The translations under genes and the position numbers were made by a program. Under the pieces are notes generated by a model. It was given only the letters and a program-made list of their open reading frames with translations, was not told where the DNA came from and made no database searches. From Pediococcus acidilactici DSM 20284 (GTDB lineage: Bacteria; Bacillota; Bacilli; Lactobacillales; Lactobacillaceae), in contig NZ_GL397067.1 in the NCBI RefSeq assembly GCF_000146325.1, positions 189,747-253,746 of the forward strand: DNA of 64,000 nt, written 5' to 3'. This document shows, piece by piece, positions 53,930 to 63,385 of this stretch. Each line of letters begins with the position of its first letter. The stretch's first letter is position 1.

Positions 53930-54172
53930 TTGTCAAAAGAAGAAATTTTTAACAAAATTGCGGCAATTTTGGCAGACCGTTTTGAGTTGGATGCCGATCA
54001 AATTACCGAAAAACTTAACTTCAAGGAAGATTTGAACGCTGATTCAATCGATATCGTTGAATTTGTACTAGAATTAGAAGATACTTTCGGAGCTGAAATC
54101 AGCGATGAAGACGCTGAAAAGTTGACTACAGTTGCCGATGCTGTTAACTACATTAGTGAACATCAATCTTAA
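53930..54172 (+). CDS. acpP: Acyl carrier protein
   Basis: 80 aa, acidic four-helix protein. The phosphopantetheine Ser is in FKEDLNADSIDIVEFVLELED (the D-S-I variant of the usual D-S-L). The start is TTG after AAGGAGC. Placed between plsX and rnc; lactobacilli often have a second acpP in the fab cluster, so this copy may serve PlsX and phospholipid synthesis (inference). Confidence 0.95.
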   Translation: MSKEEIFNKIAAILADRFELDADQITEKLNFKEDLNADSIDIVEFVLELEDTFGAEISDEDAEKLTTVADAVNYISEHQS

Positions 54173-54273
54173 TACAATAATGGGAAACTCGGTGATTGAA
54201 TGTATTTTGGTCACCGAGTTATTCTTATCTATAAAAGAATTATTGAGTTTAAATTTAGAAAGGAATGATCGAG

Positions 54274-54972
54274 TTGTTAAAAGATTTAGAAGACGATCTA
54301 AGTGAAATGTTTGATATTCATTTTACCAAGCACGAACTACTGGACGAAGCCTTCACTCAAGCATCTTATGTTAATGAACACCCGCACCAAGGGTTGAAGT
54401 TCTATGAACGGATTGAATTTTTAGGGGATGCGGTTTTACAGTTAGTAGTTTCGGAATATCTATACAAACGTTATCCTGAAATGCCACAAGGAAAGCTAAC
54501 CCGTTTGCGAGCTGCAATGGTTTGTGAGGCCAGCTTCAGTGATTTTGCCAAGGAATGTCATTTTGACCGGTACATCCGGCTTGGTAAAGGAGAGGAAAAA
54601 TCCGGCGCGCGGCAGCGTCCATCACTTCTTTGTGATATTTTTGAATCGTTTATCGGAGCTTTATATTTAGACCAAGGACGCCAAGCGGTTGAAAAATTCG
54701 TCCGCCAAGTGATTTTTCCTAAGCTTGATGAAGGCCGGTTTGACCACATTATTGACCATAAATCTGAATTGCAAGAACTTTTGCAACGAAACGGTGAAGT
54801 GGAGATTAATTACGAATTAATATCTGAAACTGGGCCGGATAATGACTTGGTTTTCACCGTTCAGGTAAGTGCGGCTAACCAAGTTTTAGCGAAAGGTAGC
54901 GGACATTCTAAAAAAGCGGCGGAACAAAATGCCGCTAACAAAGCTTTACAAAAATTGCGTAATAGGAATTAG
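54274..54972 (+). CDS. rnc: Ribonuclease III
   Basis: A 232-aa double-strand-specific RNase for rRNA and mRNA processing. The catalytic signature is ERIEFLGDAVLQLVVSEYL, with the second acidic site in CDIFESFIGALYLD. A C-terminal dsRBD (about 160-230) ends SKKAAEQNAANKALQKL. Start taken as TTG 54274 after AAAGGA; ATG 54265 is too close to that SD but cannot be excluded. smc starts 10 bases after the stop. Confidence 0.93.
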   Translation: MLKDLEDDLSEMFDIHFTKHELLDEAFTQASYVNEHPHQGLKFYERIEFLGDAVLQLVVSEYLYKRYPEMPQGKLTRLRAAMVCEASFSDFAKECHFDRYIRLGKGEEKSGARQRPSLLCDIFESFIGALYLDQGRQAVEKFVRQVIFPKLDEGRFDHIIDHKSELQELLQRNGEVEINYELISETGPDNDLVFTVQVSAANQVLAKGSGHSKKAAEQNAANKALQKLRNRN

Positions 54973-54981
54973 GTATTTTTA

Positions 54982-57900
54982 ATGAAACTACGGACAATTG
55001 AAATTAGCGGATTTAAATCTTTTGCTGACCATACCAAGATCGATTTTAAGGATGGGATCACGGGGATCGTTGGTCCGAATGGCTCGGGTAAAAGTAATAT
55101 TATTGAGGCCATTCGCTGGGTGATGGGGGAAACTTCCGCTAAGAGTCTTCGAGGTGGAAAAATGCCCGACGTAATTTTTTCCGGAACCCAGAAACGTAAG
55201 CCGCTTTCCCGGGCAGCGGTCAGCATTGTTTTTGATAATTCGGATCATTTCTTAGATTCCAAATTTGACGAAGTAATGATTAGCCGACGCCTTTTTCGAA
55301 ATGGTGAAAGCCAGTACGAATTGAACCATCAGGAGTGTCGTTTAAAAGATATCCTAAATTTGTTTATCGACACTGGGTTAGGTCGCGAATCTCTGTCGGT
55401 AATCTCGCAAGGAAAAATCGAAGAAATTTTTAATAGTAAACCGGAGGATCGTCGCGCGATCATTGAAGAGGCTGCCGGAGTGTTGGAGTACAAGCAAGAT
55501 AAACGGCGGGCTGAAAGTGAATTAGAAAAGACCAGTGGCTATTTAGAGCGAGTTAATGATTTAATTGTGGAACTTCAAAAACAGGTGGAACCTCTCGAAG
55601 AACAGGCCGCGGTAGCAAAGGACTATTTGCAACAAAAAAAGCGGTTTGACCGCTTAGAACAAACCCGGTTAGTGCGAACAATTACTCGTAATAGCGACCT
55701 CCAAAAGCGGTGGGCAAAGGAAGCTGAAGTTAAGCAAACTGAGGCGCATCAATTAGAAAATAAATTAAACGAGTTGGTTAAGCAGCGTGACCGGCTTAAG
55801 GAACAAGTGAACCAGCAAAGTAAGCAAAAAGACGACCTCCAAGCGGAGTTAGTCCGCTTAAACCGGCTTGAACAACAATTAGCTGGGGAGCATGACTTAC
55901 AGATTGAACGCCGGAAATATTTTGAGCAAGAACAAAGCCGCTTAACGGAACAAATCGAACAAGTACAAGAGCAAATTGATGCGGGACAGCAGGACTTAAA
56001 GGACTTAGAACAATTAACCGCCGATCTTAATCGACAAATTAAAAAGACTAAGCAAGCTTTACAACTATTAACTGATGATCATCAAGAACAAAAGAAGGCT
56101 GATTTGCAAGCCCAAATTGAAGACTTCCGGGCGCAGTATGTTGACCATCTCCAAAAATTAACCTCATTGAAGAATCAATATAGTTTTAGCCAGCAAGATC
56201 AAAAGCGTGATGAACAACAACGGCTGAAAGTGGAGTTAAATTTAGCACGGTTTAACAAAGAGCTTCAAGAGCTTCAGACTAAACTAGCTGAATTAAACCA
56301 GGCGGTGGCTAACACTACGGAAATTTTTCAAAAACAAACTGGTAAACTTCAAGAACTGACGCAAAGGCGCAACCGACTAAGCCAAGAATACGAGGAAGCG
56401 CGTCAGCAGTGGCTAGACGGGTCGGACATCGTGCACCGCGCAACCAGCAAATTAGAAGCTCTGACCAGTTTAAAAAACGAACACACGGGCTTTTATCAAG
56501 GAGTACGTGCGGTTTTACAACAAAGGGAACGGTTTCCAGGGTTGGTTGGTCCAGTTGCGGACGTGATTGAAGTACCGGAACAGTACACCGTGGCAATTGA
56601 AACCGCGTTAGGAAGCCAAATTCAAAACGTAGTGGTGGACACGGACCAAACTGCCAAGTCGATTATCGAATTTTTAAAGAAACAACGCCAAGGCAGGGTA
56701 ACGTTCTTACCCCGAAATACGTTGCAGGCGCGAACGATTCGTAGCGAAATGCTTACGCAAGTTCACTCGCTAGCTGGTTTTTGCGGGGTGGCAAGTGATT
56801 TAATCAAGGTTGCTAACGTTGACCGCGTAGTTAGCCAGCATTTGCTAGGGACAACGTTAATTGCGGATAATTTAGACCATGCCTTACAAATTTCACAACG
56901 AATTCAGCGTCGTTACCGGGTGATTACTTTGGCCGGTGACGTAGTGGGCGTTGGGGGAACGATGACTGGTGGAACCATGAAACATGGTCGCCAAGGACTT
57001 TTGCAACAGGACCAAGAAATCAAGCGGCTGCAAACGCAAATTGCCGAAATGAAGCAAAAGTTAGCGATAAAGGAAAGGCATGTGCAAGAGTTATTAGCGC
57101 AGGGTAAACAGCTTCAAGGTGAAATAGCAAAATTAACTGAAACGCAGCGAACCAGCGAACAGTCTAAGGTTAAGGCAGAAAATCAAGTTAGCTTAACTAA
57201 AGAGCGGATTGCCGAACTCGAACGTCGGATTAAAGCTACTAACTTTGAATTAACCCAGTTGAGCCCAGTAGATGACGCAATTCAAAAATTACCTGCCCAA
57301 ATCAGCGAATTAGAAGCAAAAATTCAAGATTTAAAGGACCAAACGGCCGAAAAGCAAAAGCAATTGGCACTTTTTGATAACGATGCTGAAGCTCGTCAGG
57401 AACAACGGGCTGAATTACAAATAAAATTAGCAAAACTAAACGAGCAGTACTCCCAAAAAGAACAACAATTTCAGACGGCAAGGCAAACCCAAATTGACTT
57501 ACAGGATCGTTTGGAAGAAACTCGGCGTCAGTTAGTTCAGCTACAAGAAGAACAATCTTCTTCTGCGAAGTCCCAAACACAAGCGGTCAACTTAGTAGAT
57601 GTTCAAAAACGTTTGAAACAACGTGAAGAAGCGATGACGAACTTACAAACAGAATGGCAAAAGGCTCAGGTAGCACAAGACCGGGTCATTGCCGACTACG
57701 AATTAACCCAAAAGCAATGTAGTGAAGCGCAAAGTCAGGTCCAAGAAGCGCAAAATACGTTGGCGTTGGTGGAAAGTAAAATCGAATTAGCTGCTGATCA
57801 GCTTAACGATGATTACCAACAAACGTTTGAAAGTGCTCAAGCAGTTGTTGACCAATCGTTGGACGATGAGCAGTTACGGCGTGAATTGAAATTATTGCGC

Positions 57901-58536
57901 CGGGGCTTAGATGAACTCGGCACGGTTAACCTCGGAGCGATTGCTGAATACGAGCGTGTTTCTACTCGTTATAATTTCTTGAAGGACCAAAAGGAAGACT
58001 TATCTAGTTCCAAACAACAGCTGGAACAATCCATTGCGGAAATCGATCAAGAAGCAAGTCAAAGATTTAAGCAAACTTTCGACCAAGTTGCTGAAGAATT
58101 TGGACAAGTGTTTGTTAAAATGTTTGGTGGAGGGCATGCCGAACTCGAATTAACTGATCCTGATAATCTACTGACTACCGGGATCGAAATAAAGGCCCAG
58201 CCACCGGGGAAGAAGCTGCAACGTTTGAGTTTGTTGTCCGGCGGTGAAAAGTCCTTAACGGCAATTACCCTATTGTTTGCAATTCTACAGGTTAAACCCG
58301 TCCCATTTTGCATTTTGGATGAGGTTGAAGCAGCCTTTGATGACGCAAACGTGGACCGGTTCGCGAAGTATTTGCGAACTTTCCAAGACACGACTCAATT
58401 CATCGTGATTACCCACCGAAAAGGGACCATGATGGAGGCGGACGTACTTTATGGAGTTACCATGCAAGAATCAGGTGTATCAAAAATGGTTTCGGTATCA
58501 GTTGATGAAATCGAACGAAGAGAGCAGGTGGGATAA
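54982..58536 (+). CDS. smc: Chromosome segregation protein SMC
   Basis: An 1184-aa condensin ATPase. The P-loop is GPNGSGKSN (about 31-39). Two long coiled coils (about 165-500 and 670-1010) flank the hinge (about 515-650, with GDVVGVGGTMTGGT). The C-terminal head has the signature LSGGEKSL (about 1085) and Walker B FCILDEVEAAFDDANV. rnc-smc-ftsY order is conserved. Confidence 0.97.
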   Translation: MKLRTIEISGFKSFADHTKIDFKDGITGIVGPNGSGKSNIIEAIRWVMGETSAKSLRGGKMPDVIFSGTQKRKPLSRAAVSIVFDNSDHFLDSKFDEVMISRRLFRNGESQYELNHQECRLKDILNLFIDTGLGRESLSVISQGKIEEIFNSKPEDRRAIIEEAAGVLEYKQDKRRAESELEKTSGYLERVNDLIVELQKQVEPLEEQAAVAKDYLQQKKRFDRLEQTRLVRTITRNSDLQKRWAKEAEVKQTEAHQLENKLNELVKQRDRLKEQVNQQSKQKDDLQAELVRLNRLEQQLAGEHDLQIERRKYFEQEQSRLTEQIEQVQEQIDAGQQDLKDLEQLTADLNRQIKKTKQALQLLTDDHQEQKKADLQAQIEDFRAQYVDHLQKLTSLKNQYSFSQQDQKRDEQQRLKVELNLARFNKELQELQTKLAELNQAVANTTEIFQKQTGKLQELTQRRNRLSQEYEEARQQWLDGSDIVHRATSKLEALTSLKNEHTGFYQGVRAVLQQRERFPGLVGPVADVIEVPEQYTVAIETALGSQIQNVVVDTDQTAKSIIEFLKKQRQGRVTFLPRNTLQARTIRSEMLTQVHSLAGFCGVASDLIKVANVDRVVSQHLLGTTLIADNLDHALQISQRIQRRYRVITLAGDVVGVGGTMTGGTMKHGRQGLLQQDQEIKRLQTQIAEMKQKLAIKERHVQELLAQGKQLQGEIAKLTETQRTSEQSKVKAENQVSLTKERIAELERRIKATNFELTQLSPVDDAIQKLPAQISELEAKIQDLKDQTAEKQKQLALFDNDAEARQEQRAELQIKLAKLNEQYSQKEQQFQTARQTQIDLQDRLEETRRQLVQLQEEQSSSAKSQTQAVNLVDVQKRLKQREEAMTNLQTEWQKAQVAQDRVIADYELTQKQCSEAQSQVQEAQNTLALVESKIELAADQLNDDYQQTFESAQAVVDQSLDDEQLRRELKLLRRGLDELGTVNLGAIAEYERVSTRYNFLKDQKEDLSSSKQQLEQSIAEIDQEASQRFKQTFDQVAEEFGQVFVKMFGGGHAELELTDPDNLLTTGIEIKAQPPGKKLQRLSLLSGGEKSLTAITLLFAILQVKPVPFCILDEVEAAFDDANVDRFAKYLRTFQDTTQFIVITHRKGTMMEADVLYGVTMQESGVSKMVSVSVDEIERREQVG

Positions 58537-59694
58537 ATGGCATGGTTTTTTGGTAAAAAGAAAAAGAAGGCTAAAGAAGCCGAAAAAAAGGTTGAACCAT
58601 CAACCCCAGTTTCACAACCCGAAGTAGAGGCTTCTCCGGATAAAGTAAAAGAAGCACCAACGAACACTACACCGGTAAAGGAACCGGAAAACAAACCAGA
58701 ACCAACTCCGGTTAAGGAAGTTAGTTCTGCGGCACCAGTTAATGAAGAGCCCCAATTAAATGAAGCTGAAAAGTATGATCGGGGATTGGAACGTTCTCGA
58801 AAATCTTTTGGTCAAAAACTTTCCGCTTTGTTTACTAATTTTTCAGGAGTAGATGATGATTTCTATGATGATCTTGAAGAAACTCTAATCGAAGCCGACG
58901 TCGGCTTTGACACGGCGCTTGAGATTAGTGAAGAGGTTCGTGAAGAAATTGAGTTCGAAAACGTTTCGGACCCCGAAAAAATTTCGCAGCTAATCGTTCG
59001 GCGTTTGGTAGATTTATATACGCGTAACGGTAGTGCAGAAGATAACCATTTAGTCTTCAGTAAGGAAGGCCCAACGGTATTTCTTTTTGTAGGTGTCAAT
59101 GGCGTTGGAAAGACTACCAGCATCGGTAAGATGGCGGCTCGTTTCAAAGCTCGGGGACGGAAGGTCCTTTTGGCAGCCTGTGATACGTTCCGAGCAGGGG
59201 CAATTCAACAATTAGAAGAGTGGGCTAACCGGGACGGTGTCGATATCGTTACCGGTAAGGAAAAATCTGACCCTGCTGCAGTAGCCTTTGAAGCGGTAAA
59301 AAAGGCCAAGGCTGAGAATTATGACTTGGTTTTCATTGATACAGCTGGTCGTTTACAAAATAAAGTTAACTTGATGAAGGAATTAGACAAGATTAAGCGG
59401 GTAATTAGCCGTGAAATCCCGGACGCTCCGCAAGAATCACTGCTAGTTCTGGACTCTACAACCGGGCAGAATGCGTTAACCCAAGCTAAAGCATTTTTGG
59501 AAACCACTAACGTAACGGGGATTATCCTCACTAAACTAGACGGGACTGCCAAGGGTGGAATCGTTTTGGCTATCCGTAACCAGCTTCACCTGGCAGTTAA
59601 ATACGTTGGCTTGGGGGAAAAGGTTGAAGATCTTAGTCCGTTTAATCCGGAAGAGTACGTCCGGGGATTGTTTAAAGGTTTACTGGATGAATAG
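58537..59694 (+). CDS. ftsY: Signal recognition particle receptor FtsY
   Basis: 385 aa. An acidic, Pro/Glu/Lys-rich N-terminal A domain (about 10-75) associates with membrane and translocon. The NG GTPase domain has [10 protein letters not shown] (about 186-195), [16 protein letters not shown] and [10 protein letters not shown]. It starts directly after the smc stop with AGGTGGG upstream and is the docking partner of Ffh, encoded two genes on. Confidence 0.97.
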   Translation: MAWFFGKKKKKAKEAEKKVEPSTPVSQPEVEASPDKVKEAPTNTTPVKEPENKPEPTPVKEVSSAAPVNEEPQLNEAEKYDRGLERSRKSFGQKLSALFTNFSGVDDDFYDDLEETLIEADVGFDTALEISEEVREEIEFENVSDPEKISQLIVRRLVDLYTRNGSAEDNHLVFSKEGPTVFLFVGVNGVGKTTSIGKMAARFKARGRKVLLAACDTFRAGAIQQLEEWANRDGVDIVTGKEKSDPAAVAFEAVKKAKAENYDLVFIDTAGRLQNKVNLMKELDKIKRVISREIPDAPQESLLVLDSTTGQNALTQAKAFLETTNVTGIILTKLDGTAKGGIVLAIRNQLHLAVKYVGLGEKVEDLSPFNPEEYVRGLFKGLLDE

Positions 59695-59699
59695 TGCCT

Positions 59700-60041
59700 A
59701 TGGAAATTGAAAAGAATAATCGGGTCAATAGCTTGTTGGAATTTTATGAACAGTTGTTGACCCCGAAGCAAAAAGAGTACATCACCCTGTATTATGCTGA
59801 CGACTATTCTTTAGGCGAAATTTCTGAAGAATTTCACGTTAGTCGTCAAGCAGTGTATGATAATATTAAACGGACCGTGAAAATTCTGGAAAAATATGAG
59901 CAACAGTTGCACCTTTTGCGTAATTTTGAGGCCCGAAACGCCAAATTTGACCGTATTCAGGCGTACGTTGCCAAGAAATATCCAGAAGATACCCAGCTCA
60001 AGCGTTTTTTAGCGGACCTTGAGCAAAGTGAAGAAGAATAA
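59700..60041 (+). CDS. ylxM: YlxM family (UPF0122) SRP-associated HTH protein
   Basis: 113 aa. An HTH like sigma region 4 ([28 protein letters not shown], quoted in two overlapping parts in the family) with C-terminal helices. YlxM binds SRP components in streptococci and modulates Ffh activity. ATG 59700 is chosen by family alignment; GTG 59694 overlaps the ftsY stop and would add two residues. Confidence 0.92.
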   Translation: MEIEKNNRVNSLLEFYEQLLTPKQKEYITLYYADDYSLGEISEEFHVSRQAVYDNIKRTVKILEKYEQQLHLLRNFEARNAKFDRIQAYVAKKYPEDTQLKRFLADLEQSEEE

Positions 60042-60057
60042 GACGGAGGGGCTGTCA

Positions 60058-61491
60058 ATGGCTTTTGAAGGTCTAACAGAACGTTTACAGAAAACTTTTA
60101 ATAATTTAAGAAAAAAAGGAAAGGTAACGGAAGCCGATTTACGGGATACCATGCGAGAGATTCGTCTCGCCCTGTTGGAAGCCGACGTTAACTTTACCGT
60201 TGTAAAGAAATTTGTTAAAACCGTCCGAGAACAAGCACTCGGTTCGGATATTTTAGAAGGATTAAATCCGGCACAACAAATCGTTAAGCTAGTTAATGAT
60301 GAATTAGTGAAGATGATGGGAACCGAAGCTAGTCCTTTAAATCAGGCACCTAAGATTCCTACCGTAATCATGATGGCAGGGTTGCAAGGTGCTGGTAAAA
60401 CTACGACGACTGGTAAATTAGCATTAAAGCTAAAAAATGAAAAGAAAGCTCGCCCGCTGTTAATTGCGGCTGACGTTTATCGGCCAGCGGCGATTGACCA
60501 ATTGGTTCAAGTCGGTGAACAAATTGACGTCCCAGTTTATCAAGAGGGTACCGACGTCAGCCCGGTTGAAATTGTTCGGCATGGTCTTGAACAAGCAGCT
60601 GAAAACAAGAATGATTATGTTTTCATCGATACGGCAGGACGTTTACAAATTGATGAAAAGCTAATGCAAGAGTTAGCCGACATTAAGGATCTAGCACATC
60701 CGGATGAAATTCTATTGGTTGTCGATGCGATGACCGGGCAAAACGCGGTAAACACTGCGGAAGGCTTTAATGACAAGTTAGACGTCACCGGGGTAATCCT
60801 GACTAAGTTAGATGGAGATACTCGTGGTGGTGCTGCTCTGTCAATTCGAGCAGTAACCGGTAAGCCAATCAAGTTTGTTGGTCAAGGTGAAAAGATGGAA
60901 GACTTAGACGTCTTCCATCCAGACCGGATGGCTTCCCGAATCTTGGGCATGGGAGATATGCTTACTTTAATCGAAAAGACCCAAAAGGAATTCGACGAAA
61001 AGCAAGCGGCTGAAATGTCCCAGAAAATTCGGGAAAACACCTTTGATTTCAACGATTTCTTAGATCAAATGAATCAGGTCCAAAGTATGGGTCCGATTGA
61101 AGACATCGTCAAGATGATTCCAGGAATGGCGAATAATCCTGCGTTAAAGAACATTAACGTGGACCCGAAGGACATTGAGCATACTAAGGCAATCGTCTAC
61201 TCAATGACTAAACAAGAGCGCGAAAATCCGGATATTTTAAATCCGAGTCGGCGGCGGCGGATTGCTGCCGGATCGGGTCGGCCAGTTGTCGAAGTTAACC
61301 GGATGATCAAGCAGTTTAACCAAATGAAGAAAATGATGAACCAAATGTCTAAGGGAAACTTTGGCCCAATGGAAGGGATGTTTGGTAACGGAATTAAGGG
61401 GAAATTGTCTAAAATGGCAATGAATTCGATGGTTAAGCGAAACAAAAAGAACAAAAAGAAGCGGATGAAAAAGAATAAAAAGCGGAAATAA
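60058..61491 (+). CDS. ffh: Signal recognition particle GTPase Ffh
   Basis: 477 aa. An N domain is followed by the G domain with GLQGAGKTTT (about 108-117), DVYRPAAIDQL, DTAGR and TKLDGDTRGG. A Met-rich M domain (about 300-445) binds 4.5S RNA and signal peptides, and a very basic Lys tail ends it. The ATG at 60058 has GGAGGG upstream; the frame opens earlier inside ylxM without an SD. Confidence 0.97.
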   Translation: MAFEGLTERLQKTFNNLRKKGKVTEADLRDTMREIRLALLEADVNFTVVKKFVKTVREQALGSDILEGLNPAQQIVKLVNDELVKMMGTEASPLNQAPKIPTVIMMAGLQGAGKTTTTGKLALKLKNEKKARPLLIAADVYRPAAIDQLVQVGEQIDVPVYQEGTDVSPVEIVRHGLEQAAENKNDYVFIDTAGRLQIDEKLMQELADIKDLAHPDEILLVVDAMTGQNAVNTAEGFNDKLDVTGVILTKLDGDTRGGAALSIRAVTGKPIKFVGQGEKMEDLDVFHPDRMASRILGMGDMLTLIEKTQKEFDEKQAAEMSQKIRENTFDFNDFLDQMNQVQSMGPIEDIVKMIPGMANNPALKNINVDPKDIEHTKAIVYSMTKQERENPDILNPSRRRRIAAGSGRPVVEVNRMIKQFNQMKKMMNQMSKGNFGPMEGMFGNGIKGKLSKMAMNSMVKRNKKNKKKRMKKNKKRK

Positions 61492-61542
61492 CCGTATTTT
61501 AGCTGATTAAATAATTAAATTTAATCTGTTAAGGAAAAAACC

Positions 61543-61571
61543 TTTACATCTCTTCGAATAACTGGTATATT
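61543..61571 (+). promoter_or_regulatory. Promoter of rpsP
   Basis: TTTACA (61543-61548), a 17-base spacer and TATATT (61566-61571), about 32 bases before the rpsP start. Confidence 0.75.
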
Positions 61572-61603
61572 ATTACTCGTGAATAAATAGTGGAGGTGTT
61601 AAC

Positions 61604-61876
61604 ATGTCTGTAAAGATTCGTTTAAAACGTATGGGTTCGAAGAAGCGTCCTTTCTACCGTATCGTGGTTGCTGATTCACGTTCACCACGTGATGGTCGTT
61701 TTATCGCCCAAGTTGGAACATACAACCCATTAGTTGAACCAGTTGCTGTTAAGCTTGAAGAAGAAGAAATCATGAACTGGTTAAACAATGGTGCACAACC
61801 TTCGGATACGGTTAAGAATATTCTTTCTAAAGCAGGAATTATGAAAAAGTATCACGAAGCTAAATATACAAAATAG
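61604..61876 (+). CDS. rpsP: 30S ribosomal protein S16
   Basis: 90 aa: [21 protein letters not shown] then [15 protein letters not shown], diagnostic for S16. GGAGGTG lies upstream. Unlike B. subtilis, no KH-domain gene (khpA/ylqC) follows before rimM; a hairpin with a T run does. Confidence 0.97.
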   Translation: MSVKIRLKRMGSKKRPFYRIVVADSRSPRDGRFIAQVGTYNPLVEPVAVKLEEEEIMNWLNNGAQPSDTVKNILSKAGIMKKYHEAKYTK

Positions 61877-61891
61877 GTTTTAACCTGAAAT

Positions 61892-61935
61892 GAAGGGCGT
61901 AAGTAAAACGGTTGTTTTATTACGCCCTTCTTTTT
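61892..61935 (+). terminator. Terminator-like hairpin between rpsP and rimM
   Basis: GAAGGGCGTAAGTAAAAC pairs with GTTTTATTACGCCCTTC with a single bulged G, followed by five T residues. It ends 7 bases before the rimM SD and probably lowers read-through so that S16 is made in excess of RimM/TrmD. Confidence 0.9.
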
Positions 61936-61952
61936 GTATCGGAGGAAGAATA

Positions 61953-62468
61953 ATGAATTATTATAACGTGGCCAAAATCGTCAACACGCGTGGCTTACGC
62001 GGTGAACTAAAGGTGATTGCGTACACCGACTTCCCGGAAGAACGTTTCCAGGCCGGCACCGAGTTGCAATTGTTTAAAGACGCAAACGCAACGACACCAA
62101 CCCAAGCGGTGACAGTGCAATCGGCAAAGCCTTTTAAGGGAATGTGGTTAATCCAATTGGCCGGACTAGACTCAATCAACGAAGTCGAAAAGTTCAAGGG
62201 CATGATGCTAAAAATTGCTGAAGACCAGCTTCAAGAACTCGCAGATGGTGAATTTTACCAACATGAAATTATTGGTTTGACGGTAATTGAAGATGGACAA
62301 ACCCTCGGTAAAGTGAAAGAGATTTTATCATATGGCCCTAACGATGTTTGGGTAGTTGAACGGCCGGGTAAAAAAGACTTGTTGCTGCCATATTTGAACG
62401 ACGTGGTTTTAAAGGTTGACTTAGATAAAAGTATTGTTGAAGTCGCGGTACCTGAGGGGTTAGATTAA
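61953..62468 (+). CDS. rimM: Ribosome maturation factor RimM
   Basis: 171 aa. Helps 30S head assembly together with S19. The N-terminal RimM domain has [16 protein letters not shown]; the C-terminal PRC barrel contains [18 protein letters not shown] and the end [16 protein letters not shown]. The ATG at 61953 follows GGAGGAAG; an earlier in-frame ATG lies inside the hairpin. Overlaps trmD by one base. Confidence 0.96.
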   Translation: MNYYNVAKIVNTRGLRGELKVIAYTDFPEERFQAGTELQLFKDANATTPTQAVTVQSAKPFKGMWLIQLAGLDSINEVEKFKGMMLKIAEDQLQELADGEFYQHEIIGLTVIEDGQTLGKVKEILSYGPNDVWVVERPGKKDLLLPYLNDVVLKVDLDKSIVEVAVPEGLD

Positions 62469-63205
62469 TGAAGATCGATATTTTAACTTTATTTCCGAAA
62501 ATGGTTGAAGTGCCACTCCACGAGTCAATCGTGGGAAAAGCGATCGAAAGCGGCAAATTAGGCGTTGAGGTGACTGACTTTCGGGAGTATTCAACTAATA
62601 AGCACAAGAACGTTGATGACTACCCATACGGGGGCGGCGCCGGGATGTTGTTAACCCCGCAGCCAATTTTTGACGCTATGGAACATGTTAAAAGCCAAAA
62701 CCAGCAATCGGCAGGTCGGGTCATTTTGGTAGATCCGGGTGGCAAACGATTCGACCAAGCGATGGCAGAAGACTTTGCGAAAGAAGAACATCTGACCTTT
62801 ATTTGTGGCCATTATGAAGGTTATGATGAGCGGATTAAGACGTTGGTTGACGACGAAGTTTCTTTGGGTGATTTTGTGATTACCGGTGGTGAGCTAGCAG
62901 CGTTGACGATGATTGATGCAACGGTGCGCTTACTTCCAGATGTTTTAGGTAATGACGAATCTGCTGAAGATGATTCGTTTTCAACTGGATTACTGGAGTT
63001 TCCGCAGTATACCCGTCCCGCTGACTTTCGAGGATTAAAAGTTCCCGAGATTTTATTAAGTGGTAATCATGGCAAAATTGACGAGTGGCGCCGAACCATG
63101 GCGTTAAAGAAGACGCTCGAACGTCGCCCAGATTTGCTAAAAACTGCTAGGCTAACGGCGGAAGACCAAAAAATCCTCCGGGAATTGCAAACGCCAGATA
63201 TATAA
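62468..63205 (+). CDS. trmD: tRNA (guanine-37-N1)-methyltransferase TrmD
   Basis: 245 aa. Makes m1G37, preventing +1 frameshifts. A SPOUT knot protein with [42 protein letters not shown] and [13 protein letters not shown] (SAM site), plus [16 protein letters not shown]. Its usual neighbour rplS is not the next gene here; a structured RNA and an ABC ATPase gene follow instead. Confidence 0.97.
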   Translation: MKIDILTLFPKMVEVPLHESIVGKAIESGKLGVEVTDFREYSTNKHKNVDDYPYGGGAGMLLTPQPIFDAMEHVKSQNQQSAGRVILVDPGGKRFDQAMAEDFAKEEHLTFICGHYEGYDERIKTLVDDEVSLGDFVITGGELAALTMIDATVRLLPDVLGNDESAEDDSFSTGLLEFPQYTRPADFRGLKVPEILLSGNHGKIDEWRRTMALKKTLERRPDLLKTARLTAEDQKILRELQTPDI

Positions 63206-63206
63206 T

Positions 63207-63326
63207 GAGGATGAACATTATTTTAGCAATTATCTAGTAAAAGGATGACATGGCGCAAAGCTGGCCACCCTAAAAATATTTTAGAAGATAACTATGTTGC
63301 TAGAATAGCGGTTCATCCTCTTTTTA
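63207..63326 (+). ncRNA. Long structured RNA ending in a terminator, possibly regulatory
   Basis: Three nested helices are visible: GAGGATGAAC with GTTCATCCTC (63207-63216 and 63311-63320, perfect 10 bp), ATTTTAGCAA with TTGCTAGAAT, and TTATCT with AGATAA. Five T residues follow the outer helix. The roughly 45-base apical part contains a further short hairpin TGGC/GCCA around GCAAAGCTG. It is too elaborate for a plain terminator and may be a riboswitch-like leader of the ABC gene, or just the trmD terminator. Confidence 0.6.
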
Positions 63327-63385
63327 CTAGTAACTTACGTTTTTTAAATTATAATGAATCTAAACAAGTTAGGGGAGTGACTTTT

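Noticed and set aside
63207-63326. Calling the trmD-downstream RNA a c-di-GMP-I riboswitch
   Set aside because: Only the CGCAAAGC...GGCC...CTAAA portion resembles GEMM; the conserved 5' segment and GNRA-receptor arrangement are not visible, and c-di-GMP signalling is uncommon in lactobacilli.
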